Source of the DNA: Lateolabrax maculatus
Taxonomy: Eukaryota > Chordata > Actinopteri > Acropomatiformes > Lateolabracidae
NCBI GenBank assembly: GCA_031216445.1
Contig: CM062206.1
Span: 26,535,001 to 26,599,000, forward strand
Reading direction: 5' to 3'
Length of the DNA stretch: 64,000 bases
Positions within the stretch are counted from its first letter, which is position 1. Each line of letters begins with the position of its first letter. The notes below the pieces were generated by a model that saw nothing but the letters and a program-made list of their open reading frames with translations, made no database searches and was not told the origin of the DNA. The position numbers were made by a program, and so were the translations under genes. Shown here in pieces: positions 35,991-51,072 of the stretch.

Positions 35991-38900
35991 GAAGACTTGA
36001 CTTAAAGTTTCAATACAGCACTGTAAGCTGTGCATTTAAATATAGTAAATCACATTTTATATTATGCCTACCAAATTCATAAAGAAAAGAAAATTAATAT
36101 TACTGGTTTCAGTCCATGGACATTTGAGTGGGCTACTGCATGACTAGAATTTCAGTTTTATCAGAGTATGTTAGTATTAAGGGGACTATAGGAGACTACA
36201 TTAATAGATAATGTAAACTTGAAAATGAAAATGTCATTCCACTATAACATTATAATTTTCCACATATGCATGTTATTTGAGTAAAAATGAATACCCATAC
36301 TACCATAATATTTAGTAAGCCAATCCAAGCCAGAAAAAGATTTAGTATGTGCCAATACATAGTATGTCAAATGCAGTATGTCCTACTGCACAGTATGTTT
36401 TTCTGGGTTTTCTTACCCACAATCCTCTGCACAGCAGAAGATACGCACAAGATAGTCACATCGACTGAGCTGAGAGAACAGTGTCTCCTCAGTGATTAGT
36501 GATCAGCAGCATCTTCTCTGCTGCAGCTGCTGATTTGGATCCTTTCTTTTGTTTCATCCTCACATTTCCTCACTTCTTCATTCAGACTTCTTCATGTGAC
36601 TTCTCTTTACTCTGTCCTTCACAACTTGAAAGGTAGCTAAGTACAATACTTGAAATAAAAAGTACTTAAGTAAAAGAAAAAAATTACCATTATGTTTAAG
36701 TTATATGTGCTGCTGCTATCTTAGCCACAGCACTTCTACAGGAGGAATACACACCATATACCAACAGTATCAGTTGAGATAATGAAGGTTTCAAAACTAT
36801 ATCTTGACACTATTACCTCCCATTAAGTGCGTGAGGGCTCAGGGCTGTGCCACTGTCAAAATGTTAAGTGCAACATACATTCAGAAGTGCACATACAAAA
36901 TATAGACTTTTCCACACCACTATGCACCCTTTCTGTGGGGACTTGCCCGTAGTTCACAGTGAAATTGGTACACATCCCCAGTTTCGCAACCACCTTTTTT
37001 TTTAAATGCGATGTGCTGTTTTCAAGCAATGTGTTATGTCATGATGTCCCATTCCTCCCTTTTACACCATTTCAAGCCCTCATAAACACACAGGTGACAT
37101 CAGTTAAGTCAGTGAGGGTTTAGTGCTTAGGCCTTAGGGTGGAGGTTGGGATTAGGGTTCTGGGTCAGACAGGGCCTTAGGTAATTAGGCAAGGCTTTTG
37201 GGGCACCTGGGGCTCCATGGCAGTTGCCCACTTCTCCTTGTTGGTGACCAAGCCTTTGTCCTGGTCCAGTGAGAGCCTAGGGTTTAAGGCTCCCACCATG
37301 AACAGCATTGTCCCCCGTACAGGAAGGTTCTTTCTCCACACTGCCAGGAATCAAATTCAGGTGGAGAAAAGTAGAGCTTTTATTGATTGATTTATTTTTG
37401 TTGGCCTAATAGCAGTCAGATGTATTCAGTCTTGGAACACTAGAATCAGCTTACTTTTTAAAAAACCTTTAGTAATATTCCTAGTGTAAAACCTCCAAAA
37501 ATAAAAATACTGAGAACATGACCTCTTTATTTGTAGCTATGGCTGATGACAAAAAAACTCCAACACAATGTTCTGAAACACTTCTTTTATTTTGAATAAG
37601 TATTACTGCTCTACATATAATTTTTATTTTTTTGCCCTTCACACACAGAAAGATGACAGGCAGGAGCTGAAAGATTACGGTTAAGCACCCTTAAAAGTTG
37701 ATAAATAACAGTTAGTTTTGGACATTTTAAATCAGTATTTTTTGGGAAACAATGAGGGATAAAGAAACAACCTGCTTACAGTTCCACAGGTAGGATTTTA
37801 GACATAATGACATCATTAGCAAGGCATATGTGAGTTTCAAACTGTAACCTAAACCTCAGGCAATACAATACAGAGGATATGCTTCCTTAGCTTGCTGGAG
37901 TTTTCTGCATTTGCCATAGGGTGCAGGACTATCCAGTCATATTATCATATCAGCAAGTAATTTATATTGTGCAGGTGCTGTAGGTCAACAGTAAGTTTAA
38001 TGTACTACAAAACCTCCAATTCCAAATGTCAAAATATCCCTTCATTAATTTTGATAAATTAAGACACTTGTTACTATGACATCAACTTCCTGGGAATCCA
38101 TATAACAAACATCTCTCATGGTCCCCTAACACCTCCCACTTGGGACTCAAGAAAGCTCAACAGACACTGTATTGTTTTTTCCAACTACCTAATTTGTTGT
38201 GAAATATCTTTTTTTTTTATAATGAGCTGTTTGCACTGTCACTGTTTACCTGCTCATCAAAGTGCCTTTTTTCTTTTTTTTTATATTATATTTTTACAAT
38301 ATATATAGATAGGGAATGCTACCTCAGCATATTTATCTCATCTGGCTTATCTTGTTTATACCTTGTTTTTTAAATTGCTGCTGGCGACCATAATTTTGTT
38401 GTATGCCTACAATGACAAATAAAGTGTCTTAGGTTAAGTTTAAATGTCAGCAGAGGACAGAAGTGAGAGTTAATCAATCTGATGTCAGTCAGCCACAACT
38501 CAAACAAAAGTTTGAAAGTTTGTGTTTAAAAATCCATCAATATAACAAGAAATTAATGTATTTATTTCAAATGAGCTTTGTTTATTTTATTAAAAAATGT
38601 ATTGAGTCAAAAGTCAACTGTGGGATTCTCTCTATTCTATTCTGTACAACTGAGCATCAGCGTGTGGCCCATCAGGACCATGACACATGATGCTCTTTGT
38701 TTACTGCAACAAGCTGCCCATGAGCAAGAATCAGTACGTATGTTTTCAAAGTCCTGCACCATTGTATGCACATCTTCATCACATCAAAGCCAGTGGCCAG
38801 ATTAAAGCCTGTCACACTCTGTGGTTTAGTACACATCAAACTACTCGGTTGTTTAGAACCAGTGAGGTTAATGTGTAAACTTTTGCAAGTCAACACAATG

Positions 38901-39738
38901 ACGGTGATCCAGAAGACGTGTTGCTGAATACCTCACATGGCTCAGTGATTAGGTACTCTATCCACACTATGACCGCCAAGCTATCCTCATCTTAAAACAA
39001 AGTTTACAACAACTGTATGTGTTTGGTTTCTGATTGATAAATCACAGCTCAAGTACTGCATTTTTAAATGCACCAGAGAGACAATGAGGTTTGCAGAATT
39101 GAGGTAGAACCTAGTGACAGTGAAGTGGGAAGGAAACTTCTTTTAAGTAAATTCTCTCGTAAAAATTAACATTCAGAGGAATTATCAGTGGGGTCAATAG
39201 CTTCACAAGCAGAAGACCTTTTATACACTTGTATATATATTTTTGATGCAGTTAACTTTCTAAGTAGCTTCTTGTTGGAAAGAAATTTCACTCTGATGGT
39301 TTCTGGGGTGAACAGACAACTATGTCTACTTCCCCCTCCTGGAAACAACAGAACTCTGGTAGATGAAAAAAGCAAAACTAGAAATATGTTTTTATTGCAC
39401 TACAAAGTTTACTGTGACTACACCTATGGTTACTGTGTGAATCAATATCCTCTATACAGAAACCATGATGACTGGGGTTTCATAGTTTTATCTGTCTGCC
39501 ATGATGGCCAGCACATTATCTTTAAAAGGAAACAAGCTGATTGATGACTCATGACATTTGCATCAGCCCTGATCACACCTACTGACAATGTTTTCTACTT
39601 AAATCCTCCCCAGTCCCAACTTCACCCCAAGCAAGCTGTGATGGTAACACACCCCCTAATGCCCCTTGAGCTTGGTGCCAATGAACAGCGAGACCAAAGA
39701 GGACACATAAAGATAAGGGGCTCAGTTAGATGTATTTA
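35991..39738. other. intergenic region right of the LINE scrap, left of rnf103
   Basis: No exon is recognised. Around 38330-38425 the sequence ends in TGTATGCCTACAATGACAAA followed by TAAAG, which resembles a LINE 3' terminus on the plus strand. The rnf103 3' UTR must occupy the right end, because that gene runs leftward and stops at 39739. Confidence 0.4.
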
Positions 39739-42700
39739 TCAGTCCTGCAGTGTGTTTTCAGTAGAGCTGCTCTGTGCAGCTCTCTGCTGTTTCTTCTTGT
39801 AGCTGGGCCAGCGACACACTGGGCAGCAGTGTCTGCCTGCTGCCAACCACACCACAATGCACTGTTGGTGGAAGGCGTGGCCACAGGGCAGACCCATCAG
39901 CAGCTCATCACTCACAAAGTTCTCCAGACACACCACACACTCCGAACACTGCAGCATATGACAGGGCCACACGGACCAATCACAGTGCTGATGGTTAGAC
40001 ACACCTTCAGGTGTGAAGCAGCAGTCCTTTAGTACCCTGTCAGCTGATGGTGAGCTTCCGTTCCCATGACGACAGCAGAAGGATGATTGGGCAGCAGCAA
40101 CAGGGTGCATGTTTTTGTACACAGAGAGCTGTGTGTTGCTGTCCTCGTTGCACAATGATCTCTTGTGCCTTTTGCTGCTGTGTGAAGGTCTGCTGGGACC
40201 TGCAGGAAGGGGATCCTTCTGCTCCTTGCTCTCTGTGTCTGAATGCAAACTATCCGTCTCTTCTTCCAGCTTTGCATTACATCCCCCACCCCTGTACTGA
40301 CCAACAGCTCTGAACCTCCAGGTTGGCAGGGCTTTAATGTAGTCCATGTTTACTAATGGGCGAAGCCAGAGATCAGGGAAAGCCAAACGATCAAATAAGA
40401 AGTTGGGATCATCTTCCCAGTCTGAGTGGTCAGATGGGACCTGCTGCAGTGATGCGATTGGGTGGAGCAGATAGGAAGTGTACCAGTCCCACAGACTGGC
40501 CAGCCATTCCAGGTTGGTGGTGCTGTCCTCTTGGCTTCTAACGCCACAGCGGCGTTTCTTCTCAAAGTAGTCGACCAGCAGGCCGTGGGCCAGGTAGGTG
40601 GACAGGAAGAGAGCTGGGTGGGATGAATAGAAGGTCCAGTCGGCTCTCACCAGGCTGGCAAGCGTGGTGGTGTCAGCATAACGAAGCAGCTTCAGACTGT
40701 AACCATACAGAGTGTTCAGATAGGGCAGCTGGAGAAGAGCCTGGGAAAGTGATCAATCAGTGATTAGTGATCAATTATTATCAATTCAACTCTCCATTCG
40801 GTTAGACAGAAATAATAAAGTCAGTCTATGGCTACATACATTCTGTGGCCACTACAGACCGAGTACGGTACACCGTTCTTATATTATTCCCTTTTCCCTC
40901 AGAACAGCCTGAATTCTTTGCAACAGGGATTTGACAAGGTTTTGGAAACTGCTGTAGGCAATCCACTTCCAGGTTCGACATGTGAGATTTTCTTCTGCAT
41001 ACCTCAAGTGTAATGAGTGGTTATTTGAGTTACTGATGACTTTCTATCAGCTCCAACTGGCCATTCTCCTATGACCTCTGCCATCAACATGGCATTTTCA
41101 GCTAGAGAACTGTCGCTCACAGGATATTTTCTATTTTTTGGACCATTCTCTTTAAACTTTAGAGATGGTTGTGCGTGAAAATCCCAGCAGATCAGCAGTT
41201 TCTGAAATACTCAAACCAGCCTGTCTGGCACCAACAACCATGTCACGTTCAAAGTCACTTAAATTACCTTTCTTCTCCATTCTGATGCTTTGTTTATTTA
41301 AGATTGCCTTGACCATTTCTACATGCCTAAATGTATTGATTGGCTGATTATATATTTGCGTTGATGAGCATTTGAACAGGTGTACCTAATAAAGTGGCTG
41401 GTGAGTATATGTATATATGCTGTATACTGTGTGTGTATATATATATGTATATATATATACATATATACATATACATATCTATATGCCTAATTACAATAGA
41501 ATATAAACTCAATTTTTTTTTTTTTGTCATTTTTATTTCTAATTGACATTATTTCTAATTTATACCTGAAATCTGGGTATGAGCAGGGGTTTCTCTCTAT
41601 TAGATGCTTTGGAAAATGTTATTGTCATGTAATCTTGGTAAAATGAGCAAAAACCTAAACAAATGTGTTTAAGATGTCTCTATACGATTGGGTACCAAAC
41701 AAAAAATGGCAGAGAGGGTGCTGGAACTACTTCCTGCCATAAGACGCGACTGTTCTGACTGAGTGTTGTTGATGAAGAATGATGATGTACAGGGACAACA
41801 TGGGATGCAGAGGTCCTGGATGATACCAAGGACCAGCTTAGACGGAGATGAGAGAGGAAAGAGGAGTCAACAGTGATAGAGGTGGGGACTGTAACAGAGC
41901 TGTGGCAGAAGAGGATTGTATCTGCACCTCATGCACTCAAGAAGAAGAAGCTTTGCGAGATGCTGCAGAACAGAATAACTCAAATTGTTACCCAGGCTGT
42001 ACCAAAACTGGTGATGGCTGATACTGAACTGACACAGTACATGCAAGAAAAGGCACTGGAGCACTACGCTCACAGAATGCAGGGTTACTTGTGGTACCCA
42101 AAGTCTCTAAAAGTAGAATGGGAGCCAGAGCCTTTAGTTATCAAGCTCCTCTTCTGTGGAACCAGCTCCCAATTGGGTTTGGGAAGCAGACACCCTCTCT
42201 TCGTTCAAGAGTATGCTAAAAATGTTCCTTTTTGATAAAGCTTATAGTTAGGGCTGGCTCAGGTGAGTCCTGAACCATCCCTTAGTTATGCTGTTATAGG
42301 CTTAGACTGCCGGGGGATTTCCCATGATGCACTGAGCTTCTCTCTCCTCCTCTCCCTCTCTATCTGTACGCATTCCTATCCCACTAATACACGTTACTAA
42401 CTCCACTTCTTCCCGGTAGTTCCTGTGCTTTCTGGCCTTCTCACTTTCTGCAGGTATTTCTGCCCCTGGAGCTGTAGATTCTGGATCTGTGATTGCCGGC
42501 CATCTACTGCCCCCATGTTCCTGCTCCACACTCACTGCTGCAGTTGTTATTATTATTAATCTGATTTGTTGTCTGTCCTCCTGTTCTGTCTCCCCTCTCC
42601 CCCTCTCTTCTCCCCTTCCAACCCAACTCGGTCGATGCAGATAGCTGCCCACCTGCTCGAGGTTTCTACCTGTCAAAAGGAAGTTTTTCCTCGCCACGGT

Positions 42701-45700
42701 CGCCAAGTGCTTGCTCATGGTGGGAACTGTTGGGTCTCTCTAAATAATATTTTAAAGAGTATGGTCTAGACCTATTCTATATGAAAAGCGTCTTGAGATA
42801 ACTTTTTGTTATGATTTGGCGCTATACAAATAAAATTGACTTGACTTGACTTGGATCCCTCGGCGGATCCTCTGACGTGGTGGCGTGAGAATCAAACAAG
42901 GTTCCCTTTGATGGCCAATGTGGAAAGAAAGTACATGTGCATTTGTGCAGCAAGTACTGCTTCTGAGAACGCTCAGTACGGCTGGCAACATTGTGGACAG
43001 ATAAGGTCAACATGTTACTGTTCCTTGCCTGGAATCTACAGAGTGAGGACATATGGCCTGTTTTTGATTGTATTTTGATTATTGGTATTATTGATATTGA
43101 TATTTTAGTAATAGGCTTTATATATTTAAGTAACTGTTTATATCATATCTACCCTGTGCAATTTTTGTTAACAAAGCCTAAAAGGCAAACAGAAATGTCC
43201 AGTGTTCAATGTCAATAAATGTCTCTTCTTCTTCATAAGGTGTTTGTGTATTATTCAACTATAATTAGACTTGTACTATAATGGTGGCATAAAAATAACA
43301 GAAAAAGATTAAATCTTTGTTGTTGTTGGGATCTTTGTTGCACAGTTGGACAGAAATATTCCAGGTAATGGTTACAAAGTCCGAGCTTAGTCGAAGTTGT
43401 AGTGTCCCGGCATTTTTCCCTCCTCCTGCATTTCACTGCATTGTCAAGGTGAGACCATATCCACTAATTCCACGGGTGAGGCGAGAAAAGTGGGAAATCA
43501 ATCCACTTGAGATGTTTCTCTGATGTTCCTAATCTCCTCTCTGGTGAGAGAACACTTGGTTCAACAGCAAATCACTGAATTAACAAACAAAACAGTGCTC
43601 ACTGACACACAGAGGCAGCACTCCACTGCGCCATCTTGGATCGCTCCATAAATATACATATGATATATTTAATGTATATAATATATAAATGCGGACATGG
43701 GTCCGCATGTGAATGTACAAAACGGGGGGCCCAAGCAAACTGCATCATAGTGCTACTAGTGGTAAAAAAATTCCACAGGGGAATTTAACTTAAAGTCCAG
43801 GGTTTGGTTAAACCACCTTTCTGGAGCAGGTCCCTCAGAACAGGAAACAACTGGGTTTATTCTGTGACAATGCCACTGAGAGAGACAGTTGTGGAAAATA
43901 ACATTGTTTAATACAAAAAGAATCTGTTGATGAAGTCAGTTGTAAGTACTGTGCGGTATAGATGGTTTCCTACCAGAACAGGAAGCCAGGACACCAGCAG
44001 TACGGAGTTGTAGGTCCCAAGTGTTCGGATCAGAACTACAAATCGCTTCACTGTTGCTCCCTGTCCATGAAAATGAATACAGGTTTAAAATTAACTATAA
44101 TACAATAAATACAATAAATACAGAAATAACTGTATCTCTCTATTCTCTCTCCAGCACTGTGTATTATCACCAAAATGTAATTGAAGTATGAAAAATAAAA
44201 GTATGCAGAGTGTCCCCATTCAGAGTTTATTACTGTAAATACATTACTGTATATTGCTGGATTCTTATTGTTCATGCATTTATGGGGATGCCGCTTACAG
44301 CTTTTTAATGTTACAGCTGATCAAAGTGGAGCTACATTTTAATTCTTAATACAATGTCGAATTTAAATGCACCATAGGCTGATAATATGTTTTCATTGTA
44401 AAATAATAATCTGCAAAGTAAGGACTCCAGCATGCTCTCTGCTGCACTGCCTGCAACAATCTATGTGCACATGCTAGCCCGAACCAAACTCTTATCTATG
44501 AGGGAGTTACTGTTGATCTCTGACACTGTAGTGGGTTCTGTGGACCAGTCTACAGCAAGCACATAGGAAGGTTGCAGTAGAAGACCTACTCAATGTATGT
44601 TGCACATGTGCTGTTTCCTCTACTTGCTTTTATGTTTTCCTGCTCTCTCTCTCTCTATATATAGTTATCTGATTATCATTTTGAAAGAAGGTGAAAAGAC
44701 AGACCAATGAGCCAATCATAAACAACGAGCAGCCAAAGACAATGTTTTTTTTTTTAAATTTCCAGAAACATACTTGTGTGTTTGTGGAGCCTGCCGCAAG
44801 CAGCATACAGCCAGCTTATTATAGCTGTCAAATAAATGTGTTGGAGTGAAAAGTACTATATTTTCCTTTGGAAATGTAGTGGAGTAGAAGTATAAAGTTG
44901 CATGAAATGGAAATACCTCAAAATTGTTGAGTAAATACAATTTTGTTTATTTTCACCACTGCGTTTAATGGAAAAACAGGAAATGACCTGTGTAATGAAG
45001 AGGTCCATCCAGGCCAGCAAGTTGATCAGGACCAGACTGAGGACAAACAGATCATTGACCTCTGGCTGGACCGAACGCAGGAAAGTATCCATGGCAGCCA
45101 GGGACAGGAACTCCCCGGTACTAAAGAGGGCAGAGGAGAAGAAGATGAAAGAAGAGGAGGAAAAGAAACAGAGACAGTTAAATGAGATTTTTTTTTTGTA
45201 TAAACAATAACCCATTATCATTTCCATGTTCAATCATCACCTATTGCCATAGCGATAAATGCCCTCAGGCATCTTGAGGATGTAGGCGGGGCTCTGTGTC
45301 ACACCAATCTCTGACAGGCTGCTGTGGTTGTCCCAGTGACGCACGTCCACGAAGATGAACTCAATCCTGCCAGTGAACTTGACAGACAGCGAGGAGAAAA
45401 AGGCAGGTGGTTGTGACAGACGGGCGAACAGAAACATCTTCACTGGGTGGGCCGCGTCAGTGCGCCACTCCTCCACCAGTTGCTCAGACTGACGCAGGGT
45501 TTTGATTCGATGAGCCACATGTGAGGTCATCCAGCGGAAGATGTGTTCGATTTCAATGCGACGGCCGTTGTATTCTTTTAGCATGACTTTGCCCTTTGAG
45601 GCTGAAGTCTGAGGAACAGCCATGATGAGCGTGGAGCGCTGCCAGCCACGCTTGATACATGACCTGGTGGACAGAACAGAGAACAACCATGTCAGTATTA

Positions 45701-48700
45701 CAGACAGACATTATTCTGGAGCAGACATCTGCTTACAGATAGGAAGACATGACATGTGGTAACAATTACTGGATGTTCTTTATCAGTCCCACTGGTCCAC
45801 CAACATTCTGACTGGTGCACTCTGATGACAATCACCATATAAATAGTCTGGTTCCTCAACTTTAATTCTTTGTTGTAACTCTGTCTTGCCTGCTTTTTTG
45901 AAGATTTAAGGAATATGTGTGCATCAGTTTTGGTTGTGCACTAATGCAATGTACAGAAAAATAAAGAGCAGAAGAACTTCAACAGAACAAGAAGAAATCT
46001 AATTTCCCTACTAGGACAATTGGTCCAAATGCTTATGCCAAATGTTTATTACTTTTCACGTGTCAGTGCCCTGATATGAATGAAAAGTGCCAGCGCATTT
46101 GAACCTGTAGTCATTAGAGCAATTGAAGGTTCCAGTTCTGATCCCAAACTGAGACACTTTCTGCACCATCTTCTCCCAGTTAGACGGACTGAGCAGAGCT
46201 TCCCGGTCCCGGGCAATGACCTGCAGGTACACAAGGGACATGACAGGCTCAGACAGTTACTACAAATGAAATCTGTCAAAGGACATGAAACCCATTTTGA
46301 CAGTGTAAGTTGAAGCCCTAACCTCATTTAATTAATATAAAATTGTTATACAACACATCTGATCATGTCAGCTTGCTATATCCCTTTCATAGAAGAAATG
46401 ACAGACAGGCTTTGTTATTTTAGAATGATGTTGCTCCATTTTAACATGGTATTGAGTTTTTGAAGACTATTGAAATTCAGACACTAATCACATTTGTGAT
46501 AAATCAGCCTGACAAACCCAAACAAAGCCAGCTCATGTAGAAGCTCATATAATCTCATCACAAAACTGGCTGTTAAACTGTTAGACTGGCTATCAAAGAT
46601 TCAGAAAACTACATGAAAAACCTTGGTTAGAAAAACAAGATGGCTGTGCTGTTGTGTTTGCAGGATGTGTCTGTCAACTGTTCACCATGTTAGCCATTTT
46701 AACTTGACAAGCTAAAGGTTCATTGCTATCAGTTTGTTTTGGAGTTTTCTGCTTCATGCAAAATCCAAATACAGTCTGGCCTGTGAGCTCCTTGGGACTG
46801 AACGTGGGCTGCAGGCAGATACTTTTCATGTACAGGTTAAATGGACTGGTTAAGACCAAACGGTGATGTTCACGGCCACAAATCAATACACGTTAAATAT
46901 ATAGAATGCAGAGTAAAATATTCTGAAGTGTCAGATATCAATTGCAAAAACAGAATTGCTGCAATAAACAAAGAAAAGAGAACTTTTGGCAGTATGTTGT
47001 AGGTCAGTGGTAAGATCAGACAGAAGAAGATGAACTCAAATCAGCTGTATTCCTCTGTAAACTCAGTCTATTGCACCACTCTGCTTGTTAGTATGACCGT
47101 GTGGCTTAAAGTCCTGTTTAAGTGAGATCAACTTTCATCGTATAATAAGTGCTGAAAATGAAGGTATAGATATATAAAATACATACTATTAAACAACTTT
47201 GACGTATGAAATAGGATCCCAGGCAGGAAATTGTTTAGACACTTCAGTTCTCTATCAATTGGGTGCTTCAAATTGGCTCAGCTTGAAGTGAGGCGAAGCC
47301 TGAAAACCCAACCGGACCAGGTTAGTTCCCATAGTAATTTATAAAAATCTTAAACTTAATCTTAATAAAATCCTGAAAATAAGCCTGATCTACTGAAATA
47401 AGATGGTTTAACTGGTGATCTGGCTTTATGAAACACCCATCAGATCTTAAAATGCAAATTAGGTAGGTGGAACTGGCGAACATGGTGTTGCTTGAGATAG
47501 GAAGAGGTGATCTTTTAAACCCTTTTAAGTTTTTGATCACTCGTAGCACTATGGAGTAATGCTTTAACGTCTAGGGCCCCGTTTTGTTTGTTTTTAAGCA
47601 CACATAAGGACACAAATGCATGTGCGTCCATGGTGCGATACACATTCCTGACAATGATTCCATATTAATTGAATGATCTACAGGTCAAACATCTCCCCCA
47701 AAAGACACAAAAAACCCATCAACAGAGAACATACAGTAACAAAAATCACAGTGGACATGGAAGAGCACATGCTTCACCACACATACATAAACAACAGACA
47801 TAAACACACACCAACACACCTATACTAACAACATCATACATCTGGGAGCAAATCCAACCATGCAGCAACCCAAATTCTCATCTCCCATCTACACTACCCT
47901 CCTCTGTACATGCAGTCCTGCTGTTCGAATGATTGCAAACCCAACTTCATTATAGAGCTCCAGACAGAAAGATTAAAAGGCCTTAGGATATCTCAATTTC
48001 TTGACATATGCTTGTTTTTTGGGAACTGGTTCTGACTGGATTTTGGTGCTCAGACCAAAAGACAATATTACATTACATTACATTTATGAAGCTGACGCTT
48101 TTATCCAAAGCGACTTTGCATTTAACCACGTGGATACAACCCAAGAACTACAAGTACACTGAAAAGAAAAAATTGATTTTCTTTTATGGGCCAAGGTGCA
48201 GTCTGAACAGGGAAGTTTTCAGTATGCAACAGAAAATGTGTAGAGTTTCTGTTGTGTAGAGTTTCTGTTGTCCTGTCAATGGGGAACACAGAAAACAGTC
48301 ATCATTTTGTTGAGCACTAGCTGGGCACCTCTCATTGTGAGGGAGCAGCAAGCCGTTTGGCGGTAGCAGAGTATAGAGGATGGGCTCAGGTGTATGGTTT
48401 AACCATGTTCTGGTTGTAGATAGATCTGAACCGCAGCACGGTAGGCAAGTACCAGTGTCATGAAATGGTGTAGTATGGGAGAACTTGGGTAGATTGAAGA
48501 CCAGTCAGGCTTCTGTATTCTGGATGAGCTGCAGAGGTTGGATGGCACACGCAGGGACACCAGCCAGTAGCGAGTTTCAGTAGTTTAGGAACAAGATGAC
48601 AAGAGCCTGGAACAGAACCTGCGGCGTCCACCTGATGCTGTGAAGAATGAATCTGTAGGAGCAGGTTGTCGCAACAATGTTGGCAGCGAAGAACAGCTGG

Positions 48701-51012
48701 TCATCCAGTGTCACACCCAGGTTCCTTGCAGTCTGACCGGAGACACAACAGAGTTCTCAAAAGGTAATGGAGAGGTCATGGATGGGAGATGCCTGAAGGA
48801 GAGCAGCACTGCAACACTAGCAGGCTGAGGTGGACAAAACACAGTAGAGAACTGTAAAGAAAGGACTGATATTTGATCGTGTTTATTTTAGCTGAATCTG
48901 CCCGGGTGGGCCCCAATACCAGTTCTTATGTTCAGCTCAGAACATCTCAGGACAAGTCTTGTGTAAATTAATACAATCTGTGACCTGCTTGTGAAAGCGG
49001 TGCTCACAACTTGGATCACACCAGAGAACACGTAACACTTCTACGCCTGCAGCCCTCCCCTCAGCATACTCCTTCAACCACACACACCCTGGTAGAGGGG
49101 ATGACACTGGTTTGCTAAAAAAATTTAAAGTTAAAATGAGCTCCCCGTTGACATCAGGACAGGGGAAACTCTATAGGTCGCAGACTAAAAACTCATCTGT
49201 TCAGATGCAACTTGGCCCAGTTAAAAAAAAAAAATAATAATAATAATCTCTCTTAATCTCGTTTCTAAAGGTAGTTCTTGTAGCTTATTTGATGACACTG
49301 AAGTACTTCATGTACTAGCTTTGTCATGTCCACTTAATAATGCAGCCCTACTACACTGTTGTGATATACTGTTATTGAGTGCTTTTACCTGAACCAGCCA
49401 GATCCCATCTTTAGTGTCCTCCACCAATTCATAGAAGTGCATTTCTCCACTGAAGTGTGTGGTGCTGGCATCTCCTGCTTCTGTCTGCTCCTTCTCTTTC
49501 TTGATGGCTGAGTACAGCTCCCCCTGCGTCAACTCTCCTGTGGGGGAAGAAAAATCCAATACTTATTTGCCTAAATGACACAGCTGCCAAGTGCAATCAA
49601 GCTACAACCTGAAAATTACATAAGAAAGAACTCAATTTATATTGAAAGAAATTTTTGGGCTACAAATAAATAAATATAGGCCTATAAATAGCAGCCGATT
49701 ATATGCACTGTTGATTAAATATTTATTTGGCACATCAAAATAACTGGTGGAGCCTACTAAATTTGGTACACCTTATTTTTCACAAGCTTCTTACTGATAC
49801 TGAAGGTCCTTATTAAAAACTATGAAACTGACCAGCTTAAGTGATTGATATCATATGAATGAAAGTTTAATGGGGAGGTTTGACTCCTGAAATTGACGTG
49901 AGGCAACCAGATAAAGAGAACAGGTATCAATATGTTGGAGTTGTTGGAACTACAGAAACACTCAGTCCCCTCTGATTGTACAGTGATGTTACAGAGTGGA
50001 GCTTCTTCCCTCAAAATGATCTTTGACTGAGTACAATCACACAAGCTGACAACAGCCAAGTTTCATTTTGTTTTGTCATCAAGTTAATCTAAAAAATTAG
50101 AAGCTGCTACCTGAATGTTTTGTTTACTTAGCTTAACTAATAAAAAAGAGAGGACAGATAACAAATCCAATAACATACTTGTTAGCATCGGAGCTTAATG
50201 AACGTGTGTATTTTGCCAAACTAGATGTCAGAATTGTGAGTCACTTTTACCAGTGCGCTCAAATAACTTTTCACATTCACACACTCTAATGTTCACTTTC
50301 ATATGCAGTGAAATGCTGCACAGTTGAGCTAGTTGTCATAAAGGAGAGCAGAGCTGCGACACTAGCAGACTGAGGTGGATAAAACACAGTAGAGAACTGT
50401 AAAGAAAGCAATGAAGGACAGGTGAATAGGAATGCTGGTATGCATAAATGCACACTTTATCATCCCTTCATATTTTTACTGAGCATCACAGCTGAGTATC
50501 TGTCTATCAGCAGTGAAAACTTTACTTCCCTTGCCGACCACGTACTTCCATGAAGCATGTTTCAGCTGTGTCAGCAACACACACTCAGTAGAGTTTCTGC
50601 CAATGTATTGCAAGCCCGGCAGCCCGCCAGCCTAAGCTTCAGGGATTTTTTTTAACTGTATTTTTAAGATCAGAATCAGTATCAGCTTTATTGGCCGTGA
50701 ATGCGTACACATACAAGGAATTTGACTCCGGTTTTCCCGTTGCTCTCAACGTACATACACATAGACAAATAAACAGAAAAAACAAGGACAGCAAAGGTAA
50801 GCATAAACATTTAACTACTATGTACAAATATAAAAATAAATATATATACAAAGTATATATATGAGCATAACACAACAATGACAATGAAGTGGAGAAATAG
50901 TGCAATGATGTCTACATCATTGCACTATTTCTCCACTTCATTCTGGAGTGCAAGAGTGCAAAGGTGCCTGGATAAATATAGAGAATTTATATACATAAGG
51001 TAGGTGGAATAA

Positions 51013-51072
<60 letters not shown>

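Noticed and set aside
37130..37180. GGGATTAGGGTT resembling an interstitial telomere repeat
   Set aside because: Only about two loose units; not a tandem array.
41873..42235. 120-codon open frame
   Set aside because: Its second half is L2 fragment read in a non-coding frame; the first half has no recognised family.
43440..43640. Possible LINE 5' leader near CGCCATCTTGGATCGC
   Set aside because: Too short and without coding sequence to assign.
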